Shown piece after piece: positions 32,989 through 41,812 of a stretch of 64,000 nucleotides of DNA (position 1 is its first letter; each line of letters begins with the position of its first letter). The stretch is taken from contig NZ_BOPH01000006.1 of the NCBI RefSeq assembly GCF_016863655.1, positions 1-64,000 of the forward strand. Direction: 5' to 3'. Source of the DNA: Virgisporangium ochraceum. Its GTDB lineage: Bacteria > Actinomycetota > Actinomycetes > Mycobacteriales > Micromonosporaceae. Under the pieces are notes generated by a model that saw only the letters and a list, made by a program, of their open reading frames with translations, searched no databases and was not told where the DNA came from. Both the position numbers and the translations under genes were made by a program.

Positions 32989-33702
32989 TCAGGCCAGGCG
33001 TAGGGTCGCCCAGACCACCTTGCCGTCGGCCACGTCGGTGCAGCCCCACCCGTTGGTCAACGCGTCGACAAGCAGCAGCCCGCGGCCACCGTTGTGACCG
33101 ATCCGGGCCGGCTCGAAGGACCGGTCCCGGACGGACAGGTGCAGGTAACGCTGCCGCAGGGCCACCGAGACCTCCACCCCGCCGCGAGCGTGCCGGACCG
33201 CGTTGCTGGCGAGCTCGGACATGACCAGCTCGGCGGTGTCGGCGATCTCCCGGTGGAGCCATCGCTCGCAGGCGTCACGGACGATCGAACGAGCCGTCGC
33301 CACGGCCTGCGGGCCGGTCGACAGAGCCTCGGTGATGCGACGCGGCGGGGTGCTGTCGACGGCACGGCAGGCCGCCACGACCGTCGAGATGACCGGGACG
33401 TACCGCATCACCGCTGTGCGTTCGAGCGCCGCCACGAGGTCCCTGCTCGGCGCGGCCAGCACCAGCGGGATCCCCGGCCAGGCCGCGGCGTGGCGCGCGA
33501 TCGCGGGAAACAGGGTGAGCGAGACGTCGTCGGGCACCATCAGGTCCGTGACGTCGACCACCACCACGACCGGCTGGGCGGCCACCGCCTTCAACAGGCT
33601 GACCCGGGCATCCGGCGCGGTGTCGAACGTCAGCGCGCCGGCCAGCCGGACGACGGCCGCCCGACCGGCCGGCCCGTCGACCTCGGTGAGATCGGAGATC
33701 AT
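32989..33702 (-). CDS. STAS plus HATPase_c protein, anti-sigma kinase-like
   Basis: 237 residues. An N-terminal STAS-like domain (about 1-105; VVVVVDVTDLMVPDDVSLTLF) is joined to a GHKL/HATPase_c domain with the N box ELVMSELASNAVRHARG and the G box GHNGGRGLLLVDAL. Family knowledge: RsbW/SpoIIAB-like kinases bind sigma or phosphorylate STAS antagonists. Having both in one chain is compact. Its ATG overlaps the end of the cheB remnant (ATGA). Confidence 0.85.
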   Translation of the reverse strand: MISDLTEVDGPAGRAAVVRLAGALTFDTAPDARVSLLKAVAAQPVVVVVDVTDLMVPDDVSLTLFPAIARHAAAWPGIPLVLAAPSRDLVAALERTAVMRYVPVISTVVAACRAVDSTPPRRITEALSTGPQAVATARSIVRDACERWLHREIADTAELVMSELASNAVRHARGGVEVSVALRQRYLHLSVRDRSFEPARIGHNGGRGLLLVDALTNGWGCTDVADGKVVWATLRLA

Positions 33703-34070
33703 CGGTCGTCGTCCGGATCGGGCGCCATCTGGTCGACGAGCCGCCTGATCAGCCGACTCGCCTGCAGGTTGTCGGCACCCGCCGCGTCGTACCGCTCGGC
33801 CGCGAGCCCGCTGCCCCGCTGGCGGGCCGCCTCGGCCATCTGGTGGCTGAGCGCCGCCTTCTCCTCGAGGCCGCGCAACGCCATCCACACCGCGCCCTCC
33901 ATGGCGGCACCCTGCTCGTCGAGGAGGGTGCCACCCGTCCAGGCGTGACCGACACGGCACCGGAGCCGTGGAGCGGGCTCACCGGGGATCTCGAACAGGG
34001 CCCCATGGCAGTGCGGACAGCCGAAGCCCGCCGGCCGGGCATTCGACTCGTCGATGGTCACGTCAGCCAT
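33699..34070 (-). CDS. Zinc-ribbon CheB C-terminal module, possible separate product
   Basis: 123 residues from ATG 34070: [11 protein letters not shown] and RCRVGHAWT form the ribbon, followed by helices ([25 protein letters not shown]). In intact relatives this is the C-terminus of CheB. If the upstream frameshifts are real, this frame could still be translated on its own, as it overlaps the next gene by ATGA. More likely it is the last fragment of the broken gene. Confidence 0.45.
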   Translation of the reverse strand: MADVTIDESNARPAGFGCPHCHGALFEIPGEPAPRLRCRVGHAWTGGTLLDEQGAAMEGAVWMALRGLEEKAALSHQMAEAARQRGSGLAAERYDAAGADNLQASRLIRRLVDQMAPDPDDDR

Positions 34071-34641
34071 GATCGCGATCGCCGTCTCCCGTGCCAAGAG
34101 GTCGTCCCGCCCGTCCGCGCCACGGCAGCCGTGACGTGCTCCTCCACCGACCGCGGCATCGACGGGTGCAATGCCTCCCCGGAGTCCTGGACGAAGACGG
34201 TGCCGCCCGCGTCGGCGATCGCGATGGCTCCCGACGTCCCGTCGTTACGGCTGCCCGACAACACGATGCCGACCGCCCGGTCACGCCACGCGCGCGCGAC
34301 CGACCGGAACAGCGGGTCGACGGCCGGCCGGTGGCCGTTCCCGGTCGGCCCGCGCGAGAGGCGGACGCGCCATCGGAGACGATCAGGTGATGGTCGGGCG
34401 GCGCGACGAGTACCCGCCCGAACATCAGGTGCTCACCGTCGACCGCGTGGCTCACCGGCAACGGTCCGCACCGGCTCAGGATCGCCGGCAACGCGCTCGA
34501 ACTGTCACGGGGAACGTGCAGCACGATCAGCACGGCGGCGTCGAGATCTGCCGGAAGGCCGGCCACGAGCGCCCGCAACGGCTCGACCCCACCGGCTGAT
34601 GCGCCCGCCACGACCACGACGGCCGGGCCGGTGGCTGTCAT
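33699..34641 (-). pseudogene. cheB: cheB methylesterase gene broken by two 1-base frameshifts
   Basis: Three frames together spell one CheB with the zinc-ribbon tail found in many CheB proteins. Frame A (from ATG 34641) holds the serine motif AGASAGGVEPLRALV and HVPRDSSS. It goes out of frame near 34361-34370 after IVSDG. Frame B then reads [25 protein letters not shown] and the aspartate motif [18 protein letters not shown], ending [10 protein letters not shown] near 34103-34112. Frame C continues [19 protein letters not shown] and the zinc ribbon. Each break is repaired by one added base in a GC run. Either a true pseudogene or two sequencing indels. Confidence 0.85.
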
Positions 34642-34657
34642 TTATCTCACCCGATTG

Positions 34658-35056
34658 TCAGATTGAAGGCCCGCCTGGACGACGGTCACCTGGTTCACGC
34701 TCGCTACCCGACCCTGGCGATGCTGAAACAGCCGCGTCGACCGAGTCGTGCACCACCAGGATGGTGGTGAGGTTCGTGATGTCAAGGACGCGCCGCACCA
34801 GAGACCGGGCGCGGGCCAGCCGGAACGCCCCGCCAGCCGCGGTGACCTGACGGTACGCGTCTACGAGCAACTGCAGCCCGCTGGAGTCGCACACGGTGAC
34901 CTCGTGCAGATCCACGACGATCTTCGGCTGGTGCCCGGCCATCGCTTCCTTCAGCGCCCGGCTCAGCGGTTCGTGCGTGTCGAACAGGATCTTCCCGCGC
35001 ACGACGAGAACCGTCCAACCCGGACGGGTGTCGATACCGACCCGCAGTTCCGTCAC
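34658..35056 (-). CDS. STAS domain anti-sigma factor antagonist
   Basis: 132 residues. A single STAS domain with IVVDLHEVTVCDSSGLQLLVDAYR; the serine pair in CDSSG is the expected phosphorylation site for an HATPase kinase. The C-terminal 20 residues are charged and low-complexity. GTG 35056 overlaps the phosphatase stop (GTGA). It is the probable direct substrate of both the SpoIIE phosphatase upstream and the kinase downstream. Confidence 0.9.
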   Translation of the reverse strand: MTELRVGIDTRPGWTVLVVRGKILFDTHEPLSRALKEAMAGHQPKIVVDLHEVTVCDSSGLQLLVDAYRQVTAAGGAFRLARARSLVRRVLDITNLTTILVVHDSVDAAVSASPGSGSEREPGDRRPGGPSI

Positions 35057-36252
35057 GGCGCCAGCCGCCCGACGGCGTCGCCTGCCCACTCCACAAGAAG
35101 TAGCGTAGCGTCGTCTGCCGGCGGACCGTCATATTGCGCGAGCACGTCGTGGTTCATTCGACGCAGGGTCTCCGGTGCCGGCAGCCCGTCGGCGGCGTGC
35201 CGGGCCGCCAGCTCCGTCAGCCGGTCGATGCCGAACGGGGCGCCGTCGCGGGCCAGCGCCTCGATCACGCCGTCGGAGTAGGCGAGCAGGCGGTCACCCG
35301 TCTCCAACCGCACCTCCGCCGGCTCCTCGGCGGCCGCGATGCCGCCGAGCCCGAGCGGCAGCCGCCGACCGCCGTCCAGGGTCGCCACGATCTCGTTCTT
35401 GCGGAGCACCAGCGGCGGCGGGTGGCCGGCGTTCACGTACCGCACCGCGCCGCTCGCCAGGTCGATGGTGGCCAGTACCGCCGTGGTGAACCGGGAGTCG
35501 CCGAACTCGCTGGCCAGGGCCTCGTCGGCGGCCCGCGCCTGTGCCATCAGGCCACCGCCGGCCCGACGGACGGCCCGGGTGGCCGAGAGCGTCACCGCAG
35601 TGGTGAGCCCGGCCCGGAGGTGGTGCCCGGTCGAGTCGAAGATGCCCAGGTGCAGCGTCGAGTCGAACACGCCGTAGTCGAAGGCGTCGCCGCCCATCGT
35701 GTACACCGGCTGCAGGATCGCGGAGATCACGAAGTTGTCGGCCCCGTAGGTCAGCGGCGGCAGCATCTGCCACACCAGTTCCGCGGCGGCCGACATCGGC
35801 TCGCTGCGCCTGATCCGCTCGAACGCGTCGCCGTACGCCGACATCACCGCGATCAGGTGCCCCACCAGCGCCACGAACCGGTCGACCTCGGCCCGCACGG
35901 CGGCATCGGATCGGTCGGCCGCCGCGGCCTCCAGCCTGAGCACCCCCAGCCGCTCCGTGCCGTCGAGCAGCGGGTACCACAGCCAGCCGCCCTCGCGCTC
36001 CGGGCTGGTGGTACGGAACGCCATACCGGCCGGCGAGGCGTCGATCCGGAACGGGTCGCCGACGGCGGGGAACGGGCGCAGCCGGCGCTGCTCGTGGTCG
36101 CCGAGATACATGCGCGTGGTGGTGCCGGCCTTTCCGGCCGCCTCCGCCACCGCCGCCGGCAGCCGGCTCGGCGTGATGAACCGGGTGCGCGCCAGCAGCT
36201 CCGTGGTCGCGGTCCGCCACGCCCAGGCCGAGTCACTGCTCGCTTCGGACAT
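35053..36252 (-). CDS. SpoIIE/RsbU-type PP2C phosphatase with GAF-like sensor
   Basis: 399 residues. The N-terminal about 150 residues look like a GAF sensor (DPFRIDASPAGMAFRTTSPE...LLDGTERLGVLRLE). The SpoIIE domain (about 165-390) has GGDAFDYG, GIFDSTGHHLRA, VNAGHPPPLVLR, LLAYSDGVIEA and DDATLLLVEW, covering the metal-binding aspartates. It would dephosphorylate STAS antagonists and so release the sigma factor. First gene of the minus-strand run. Confidence 0.9.
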   Translation of the reverse strand: MSEASSDSAWAWRTATTELLARTRFITPSRLPAAVAEAAGKAGTTTRMYLGDHEQRRLRPFPAVGDPFRIDASPAGMAFRTTSPEREGGWLWYPLLDGTERLGVLRLEAAAADRSDAAVRAEVDRFVALVGHLIAVMSAYGDAFERIRRSEPMSAAAELVWQMLPPLTYGADNFVISAILQPVYTMGGDAFDYGVFDSTLHLGIFDSTGHHLRAGLTTAVTLSATRAVRRAGGGLMAQARAADEALASEFGDSRFTTAVLATIDLASGAVRYVNAGHPPPLVLRKNEIVATLDGGRRLPLGLGGIAAAEEPAEVRLETGDRLLAYSDGVIEALARDGAPFGIDRLTELAARHAADGLPAPETLRRMNHDVLAQYDGPPADDATLLLVEWAGDAVGRLAP

Positions 36253-36281
36253 GAGGGTGACGCTACCGGCCCGCCGGCCCG

Positions 36282-38855
36282 ATGGAACGGTTCAGGTCTC
36301 CCGAGGATCGGCCGACAACCCAGGGTGAAGAGACGAGCGGACGGGAGCTGGAGTTGAGCGCGCGCTGGTGGTCCCACCCGGGTAACCGGGTCGTCGCGCT
36401 GAGCACAGTTCTCGCCGCGGCGATCGTGGCCGCCCAGGGCCTGCACCTGCTGTGGGGCGGCCCGCCCGACGTGGCCGGCCAGGTGGCCGCCGCGGTCGTG
36501 CTCGCGACGATCTTCTTCGTCACCGAGGGGTTCGTGATCCACCTGCGGGTCCGCCGCGGCGGGCACGCGATGAGCGTCAGCGAGCTCCCGGTGGTGCTCG
36601 GGATCTTCGCCGTCGACCCGGTCGTGCTGCTGGTCGCCCGCGTGGTCGGCGGCGGCCTGGGCCTGGCGGTACTGCGCCGCCAGCGCGGCGGCAAGCTCGG
36701 GTTCAACGTCGCGTTGATCGGTCTGCAGGCGACCGTGACCGCGCTGGTCTTCGCCGCGCTGGTCGGTCGGCCCACCGACGTGGGTCCGCGCGAATGGCTC
36801 GCCACCTACGTGGCGGTGTTCGTCTCCGACGCCCTGGCCGCGGCGCTGATCACCGTGGTCATCGCCCTGCACGACGACCCGGGCGAGCTGCGTCGCCTCA
36901 CCCAGGCCTTCCACGGGCTGCCGCTGGTGGCGGTCACCGCGACCATCGCGTTGATCGGTGCGGTGGCGATCCGGCACGACGCCCGGGCCCTCGCGCTCCT
37001 CGGCGTCGCAGGCGCGGTCACGTACATCGGCTACCGCGCCTACGTGCGGCAGAGCCAGGGGCACACCCAGGTCGAGGACCTGTACGCCTTCACCCGCGAG
37101 CTCGACGGCTCCCGCGACAGTTCGGAGGTGGCCCGGATCGTACTGACGCAGATCCGCGACCAGCTCCGGGCCGCGTCGGCCGAGCTGATCGTGCCCGACA
37201 CCCACAATCGCGGTCTCCTGCACACCCGGCTGACCGGCGCCGACGATCTGACCAGCGTCTGGATACCGGCCGACGGGCCGGAGCGCTGGTGGACGCCGGC
37301 CGCCACGGGTACCCCGGTGCTCCTGTCCCCGCTGCCCGACCGCCAGCCGCACGACGGCATCGCGGTCCCGCTGCCCATGGGCGACGGGACCGGCGTGCTC
37401 ACGGTGACCGACAGCCTCTCCGACCGCCCCACCTTCACCTCCGAGCACCTGAAGCTCTTCCAGGCGCTGGCGAACCACGCGAGCGTCGCGCTGACCAACG
37501 CGGCCCTGGTCGACCGGCTGCGCCACGAGGTCACCGAGAAGGAGCACCTGGCTCAGCACGACCCGCTGACCGGGCTGCCCAACCGCACGCGGTTCAACGA
37601 ACTGGTGCAGGAGGCCGTCGACGGCGACCGGCCGGCCGCCGTGGTGCTGATGGACCTCGACCGGTTCAAGGAGGTCAACGACGCGCTCGGCCACGACATC
37701 GGCGACGCGTTGCTGTGCGAGATCGGCAACCGCCTCAAGAGCCAGCTCGACGGGCGCGGCGTGGTCGCCCGGCTCGGCGGCGACGAGTTCGCCGTGCTGC
37801 TGCCCGGCGCCGGCACCGAGGACGCGGCGGCGGCCGTCACGGCCGAGCTCACCGCCGCGCTGGAACGGCCGCTCCCGGTGGGCTCACTGCGTCTCACCAC
37901 CCGCACCAGCGCCGGCATCGCGCTGGCACCCGGGCACGGCACCGACGCGCGCACGCTGCTCCAGCGCGCCGACGTCGCCATGTACTCGGCGAAGGACACC
38001 CGCTCCGGCGAGCGGGTCTACCACCCGTCGCAGGACCGGAACACACCGACGCGGCTGGCCCTGATCGGCGACCTCGGCCAGGCCATCGACCACCGCGACC
38101 TGCAGGTGGTGTTCCAGCCGAAGGTCGACCCGGCCACCGGCCACGTGACGGGCGCCGAAGCGCTGGCCCGCTGGCACCACCCGGAGCAGGGGTTCATCCC
38201 GCCCGACCAGTTCATCCCGCTGGCCGAGCAATCCGGGCTGATCCGTCCGCTGACCCTGCACGTGCTCGACGTCGCGTTGCGCCGGTGCGCGTCCTGGCGC
38301 CGCACCGGCCACGACCTGGGCGTCGCGGTGAACCTGTCACCGAACAGCCTGCTCGACACCGACCTGCCCGACGTCGTGGCCCGGCTGCTGCGCGAGACCG
38401 GCGTCCCGCCGCACGCGCTGACCCTGGAGATCACCGAGAGCAGCATCATGGCCGACCCGACCCGCAGCCTGCGGACCCTCGACCGGCTGCACACGCTCGG
38501 CGTCAAGCTGGCGATCGACGACTTCGGCACCGGCTACTCGTCGCTGGGCCGGCTCCGCGACCTGCCGATCGACGAGGTGAAGATCGACAAGTCGTTCGTG
38601 CAGCGCATGGCGGTCGACCGGCGCGACCGCGCGCTCGTCACGAGCGCCGTGCAGCTCGGCCACGCGCTCGACCTGGAGGTGGTGGCCGAGGGCGTGGAGG
38701 ACCTCGACACCTACACCCACCTCACCCGTGAGGGCTGCAACCTGATCCAGGGCTACTACGTCTCCCGTCCCCTACCGGCCGACGCCTTCGCCACCTGGCT
38801 CCGCGACCACGAAGTCATACCGGCCAGTCGTGCACCGGAACGTTCTCGTGCATGA
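36282..38855 (+). CDS. Membrane GGDEF-EAL protein with GAF domain
   Basis: 857 residues. About seven membrane helices (residues 35-240), a GAF-like domain (about 255-410), a GGDEF domain with an intact RLGGDEFAVLLPG, and an EAL domain with EALARW, VAVNLSPNSLL, ITESSIM, DDFGTGYSSLGRLRDLPIDEVKIDKSFV and EGVED. Both c-di-GMP synthesis and breakdown motifs look complete, so the balance is presumably set by the sensor part. It is divergent from the phosphatase with only 29 bp between starts, and overlaps the convergent ligase gene by 41 bp. Confidence 0.93.
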   Translation: MERFRSPEDRPTTQGEETSGRELELSARWWSHPGNRVVALSTVLAAAIVAAQGLHLLWGGPPDVAGQVAAAVVLATIFFVTEGFVIHLRVRRGGHAMSVSELPVVLGIFAVDPVVLLVARVVGGGLGLAVLRRQRGGKLGFNVALIGLQATVTALVFAALVGRPTDVGPREWLATYVAVFVSDALAAALITVVIALHDDPGELRRLTQAFHGLPLVAVTATIALIGAVAIRHDARALALLGVAGAVTYIGYRAYVRQSQGHTQVEDLYAFTRELDGSRDSSEVARIVLTQIRDQLRAASAELIVPDTHNRGLLHTRLTGADDLTSVWIPADGPERWWTPAATGTPVLLSPLPDRQPHDGIAVPLPMGDGTGVLTVTDSLSDRPTFTSEHLKLFQALANHASVALTNAALVDRLRHEVTEKEHLAQHDPLTGLPNRTRFNELVQEAVDGDRPAAVVLMDLDRFKEVNDALGHDIGDALLCEIGNRLKSQLDGRGVVARLGGDEFAVLLPGAGTEDAAAAVTAELTAALERPLPVGSLRLTTRTSAGIALAPGHGTDARTLLQRADVAMYSAKDTRSGERVYHPSQDRNTPTRLALIGDLGQAIDHRDLQVVFQPKVDPATGHVTGAEALARWHHPEQGFIPPDQFIPLAEQSGLIRPLTLHVLDVALRRCASWRRTGHDLGVAVNLSPNSLLDTDLPDVVARLLRETGVPPHALTLEITESSIMADPTRSLRTLDRLHTLGVKLAIDDFGTGYSSLGRLRDLPIDEVKIDKSFVQRMAVDRRDRALVTSAVQLGHALDLEVVAEGVEDLDTYTHLTREGCNLIQGYYVSRPLPADAFATWLRDHEVIPASRAPERSRA

Positions 38856-40266
38856 GTGACCGGTACTCCGTCAGCATCCCGGCCAGCGTCGCCCCCGGGC
38901 GGGAGGCCGCGTCGACCTGCCACGAGGCGCCGTTGCGCGCCACCACGCAGCGGCGCTCGATCACCCCGAGCAGCCGTTCGCGGTGACCCCGGTCGACCCC
39001 GCACTGCTCCAACCCCTGGTGGGCCAGCGGCAGGAGCCGGCGCAGCACCAGCTCGGTGGCCGGCACGGTGCCCATACCGGGCCAGAACAGGAACGCGTCG
39101 ATGCCGTCGCGGGCGCCGGCGTGGAAGTTCTCCTCGGCCGCGTTGAAGGACATCTGCGTCCACACCGGACGGTCGGCCTCGGCCAGCATGCGCACCAGCC
39201 CGAAGTAGAACGCCGCGTTCGCCATGATGTCGACCACGGTCGGACCGGCCGGCAGCACCCGGTTCTCCACCCGCAGGTGCGGCCGCCCGTCCACCACCGC
39301 GTACACCGGCCGGTTCCAGCGGTAGATCGTGCCGTTGTGCAGCGTCAGCTCGCCGAGCTTCGGCACGCCGCCGGCGTCGAGCACCGCCAGCGGGTCCTCG
39401 TCCTCGCAGATCGGCAGCAGCGACGGGAAGTACCGGACGTTCTCCTCGAACAGGTCGAAGATCGAGGTGATCCAGCGCTCTCCGAACCACACGCGCGGCC
39501 GTACCCCCTGGATCTTCAGTTCATCGGACCGCGTGTCGGTGGCCTGTTCGAAGAGCGGGATCCGGGTCTCCCGCCACAGCTGCCGGCCGAACAGGTACGG
39601 CGAGTTGGCGCCCAGCGCCAGCTGGACGCCGGCGATGCACTGCGCGGCGTTCCAGTAGATCGCGAAGTTCGACGGCGCGACCTGCAGGTGCAGCTGGGCG
39701 CTGGTGCAGGCCGCCTCCGGCGCGATCGAGTCGGTGCGGGTCACCAGGCGTTCCACGCCGTCGATGTCGATGAGCATGTCCTCGCCGCGCGCGGTGAAGA
39801 TCTGCTCGTTGAGCAGCTCGTACCGCGGGTTGTCGCTGAGCGCGCCCAGATGGAGGTGGTGCTCCTGCAGGGTCGGCAGGATCCCGATCATGAGGGTGTG
39901 CGTGCCGAGCGCGGCCGAGTGGCCCTCGGCGGCGTTGAGGCTGCCGCGGATGCGTTTCTCGAACCGGGCGAGCCCGTCGCCCTCCAGCACGTCGGGCGGC
40001 ACGTTGATCTCGATGTTGAACTGGCCGAGCTCCGTGACGAAGTCCGGATCGGCGACCGCTTCCAACACCTCGGCGTTGCGCATGGCCGGCTCGGCCTGCT
40101 CGTCGACGAGGTTCAGCTCGATCTCCAGGCCGGTGAGCGGCCGGTCGCACTCGAACTGGGTCTCGGCGAGCATCCGGGTCAGGGCGTCGAGGTTCGTACG
40201 GACCTTCTCCCGGTACCGCATGCGGTCTTCGCGGCTGAACTCGCGGCGCTCCACATCCTTGCCCAC
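38815..40266 (-). CDS. GCS2-family carboxylate-amine ligase (glutamate-cysteine ligase-like)
   Basis: 483 residues from GTG 40266, giving the start VGKDVERREFSREDR that is usual in this family. The ligase core has LTGLEIELNLVDE, GQFNIEINVPP and LLNEQIFTARGEDMLIDIDG. It differs from EgtA earlier in the window. Annotated members are called glutamate-cysteine ligases, but actinomycetes making mycothiol rarely need glutathione, so the true amine substrate is open. Confidence 0.85.
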   Translation of the reverse strand: MGKDVERREFSREDRMRYREKVRTNLDALTRMLAETQFECDRPLTGLEIELNLVDEQAEPAMRNAEVLEAVADPDFVTELGQFNIEINVPPDVLEGDGLARFEKRIRGSLNAAEGHSAALGTHTLMIGILPTLQEHHLHLGALSDNPRYELLNEQIFTARGEDMLIDIDGVERLVTRTDSIAPEAACTSAQLHLQVAPSNFAIYWNAAQCIAGVQLALGANSPYLFGRQLWRETRIPLFEQATDTRSDELKIQGVRPRVWFGERWITSIFDLFEENVRYFPSLLPICEDEDPLAVLDAGGVPKLGELTLHNGTIYRWNRPVYAVVDGRPHLRVENRVLPAGPTVVDIMANAAFYFGLVRMLAEADRPVWTQMSFNAAEENFHAGARDGIDAFLFWPGMGTVPATELVLRRLLPLAHQGLEQCGVDRGHRERLLGVIERRCVVARNGASWQVDAASRPGATLAGMLTEYRSLMHENVPVHDWPV

Positions 40267-40386
40267 GCCGTCACCGTGACACACCTGCAACCGCCCCGCC
40301 ACCGTCCTCCCACACTCCGTTTCGGCGAGTTGCAGATCGGTGGATCAAAAAGTGCTTGGGAGTTGCTCCCTGGGTAAGGGGGTGCC

Positions 40387-40743
40387 ATGCCCCCATACGG
40401 TCTTCACATGACGCACTCAGCCCGGGTTCTCACCGCCCACGCCGTCCTCGACCAGCTCATGGCCAGCGTCGGTGTCGACGGTCTCGTCGCCGCCCTGCGC
40501 AACCCCGGCCTGCAGGCCGCCGTCGACCAGCACGCCGCCGCCGTCCGCGAGACGCTGCGCGCCTCCGACCGCGCCGTCGACCTGGTGTCGCTGGCCGGGT
40601 ACGCCCGCTCCGTGCTCGCTCTGCTCAACCGGCACGGCTACACCATCCCCGAGCCCGACGCCATCGACTGGAACACCGCCAACGGGCACGTGCTCCGCCT
40701 GGTCGCGATCTGTGCGCTCGCCGAGACCGCCGGCCTCCTCTAG
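40387..40743 (+). CDS. DUF6401 family small protein
   Basis: 118 residues, helical and Ala/Leu-rich, with ALRNPGLQAAVDQHAAAVRETL and the C-terminal IDWNTANGHVLRLVAICALAE typical of DUF6401 proteins linked to natural-product regions. AGGGGG four bases before ATG 40387 favours this start over the ATG seven codons later. Its C-terminus meets the MFS pseudogene end on the other strand. Confidence 0.7.
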   Translation: MPPYGLHMTHSARVLTAHAVLDQLMASVGVDGLVAALRNPGLQAAVDQHAAAVRETLRASDRAVDLVSLAGYARSVLALLNRHGYTIPEPDAIDWNTANGHVLRLVAICALAETAGLL

Positions 40744-41812
40744 CCCGGTACCCCGCCAGGCTGCCGTGCCCACCGGCGAGAACACCAGCCAGAGCACCGG
40801 CAGCCCCAGCCCGACGGCGACGATCCACATCGTCGTCCGGAGCCCCAGAGCGGTGCCCAGCACTCCACCCAGCAGGCCACCCACGGGCATCGGGCCCCAC
40901 ATCACGAACCGCATGGTCGCGTTCATCCGGCCGAGCAGACGGTCGGGGCATATCGTCTGCCGGTAGCTCAACTGCACGATGTTGAAGGCCACGATGAACC
41001 CCTGCATCACCATCGTGCCGACCACGAAGAACCCCAACCGCCAGCCGGTACCGGTCAACGGCGGAAGCAGCGCGCACGACGTCGCCACCAGGACGTAACC
41101 GATCATGGCGCGGGCCTGCCCGATCCGGCGGGTCAACGGGGCCGACAGAACGGCACCGGCCACCGCGCCGAGGCTGCCGAGCGAGAACAACACACCCATG
41201 GTGCCGGCGGTCAACCCGACCGTCCGCACCAGGAACGGCGGCAGCACCGCCTGCTGGGCACCGAGAAACAGCACCGCGGTCATGCCCTGCAGGGCGATCG
41301 CCCGCAGCACCGGCTGGCCGAACACAAACCGCAGGCCCTCGGCGATCTCCGCCCGCACTTCGTGGTCTCGAGCCGGCTGTTGCCCTCCACCAGGTGTTCG
41401 CGCCCGACCAGGGCCGGCACGTACGACAGGTGTGCCACGTCGAAGAACACCGTCGCCACGCCGTGCCCGACCACCACCAGGTACAGGTGCGGCAGCGTGA
41501 GGGAGTCGAGCAGTGCCGCCGCCGGAATCGTCAGCAGCAGCACCGCCCGCACGACGTCGGCCGTGACGAGCACCGGCCGGCGGCGCATCCGGTCACTCCA
41601 GGCCCCCGCCGGGAGCCCGATGACCAGAAACGCCGCCGACTGCAGTGCGACGAGCAGGCCGACCTGGAACGTGGTGGCGTGAAGCGTGGTGATCGCCACC
41701 AGCGGGATCGCGAGGACCCCGATCTGCGAGCCGAGTTGGCTCAGGGTGTCGCCGGCCCAGAGCCGGCGGAAGTCCCTGTGCTGCCAGAGGCTTTGCTTCA
41801 GCGCTTGTCCAT
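40744..41812 (-). pseudogene. MFS transporter remnant with internal deletion and frameshift
   Basis: One frame (from about 41812 down to about 41355) reads HRDFRRLWAGDTLSQLGSQ, then membrane helices to VEGNSRLETT. At about 41358 the reading continues only in another frame as HEVRAEIAEGLRFVFGQPVLRAIAL. Complete relatives have about 55-60 residues (two helices) between these blocks, so roughly 170-180 bp and the frame are lost. The start codon is also unclear: the 5' frame runs into the end of gltA without ATG or GTG. The 3' frame has no natural stop until it lies antisense to the DUF6401 gene. Confidence 0.8.

Noticed and set aside
33699-34070. Independent zinc-ribbon gene
   Set aside because: The frame continues upstream in register with a repaired CheB, and the domain is the known CheB C-terminal extension; kept only as a low-confidence product.
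40417-40743. C-terminal 110 residues of the MFS remnant reading on antisense to the DUF6401 gene
   Set aside because: The frame loses membrane character beyond 40744 and becomes a shadow of the small plus-strand gene.
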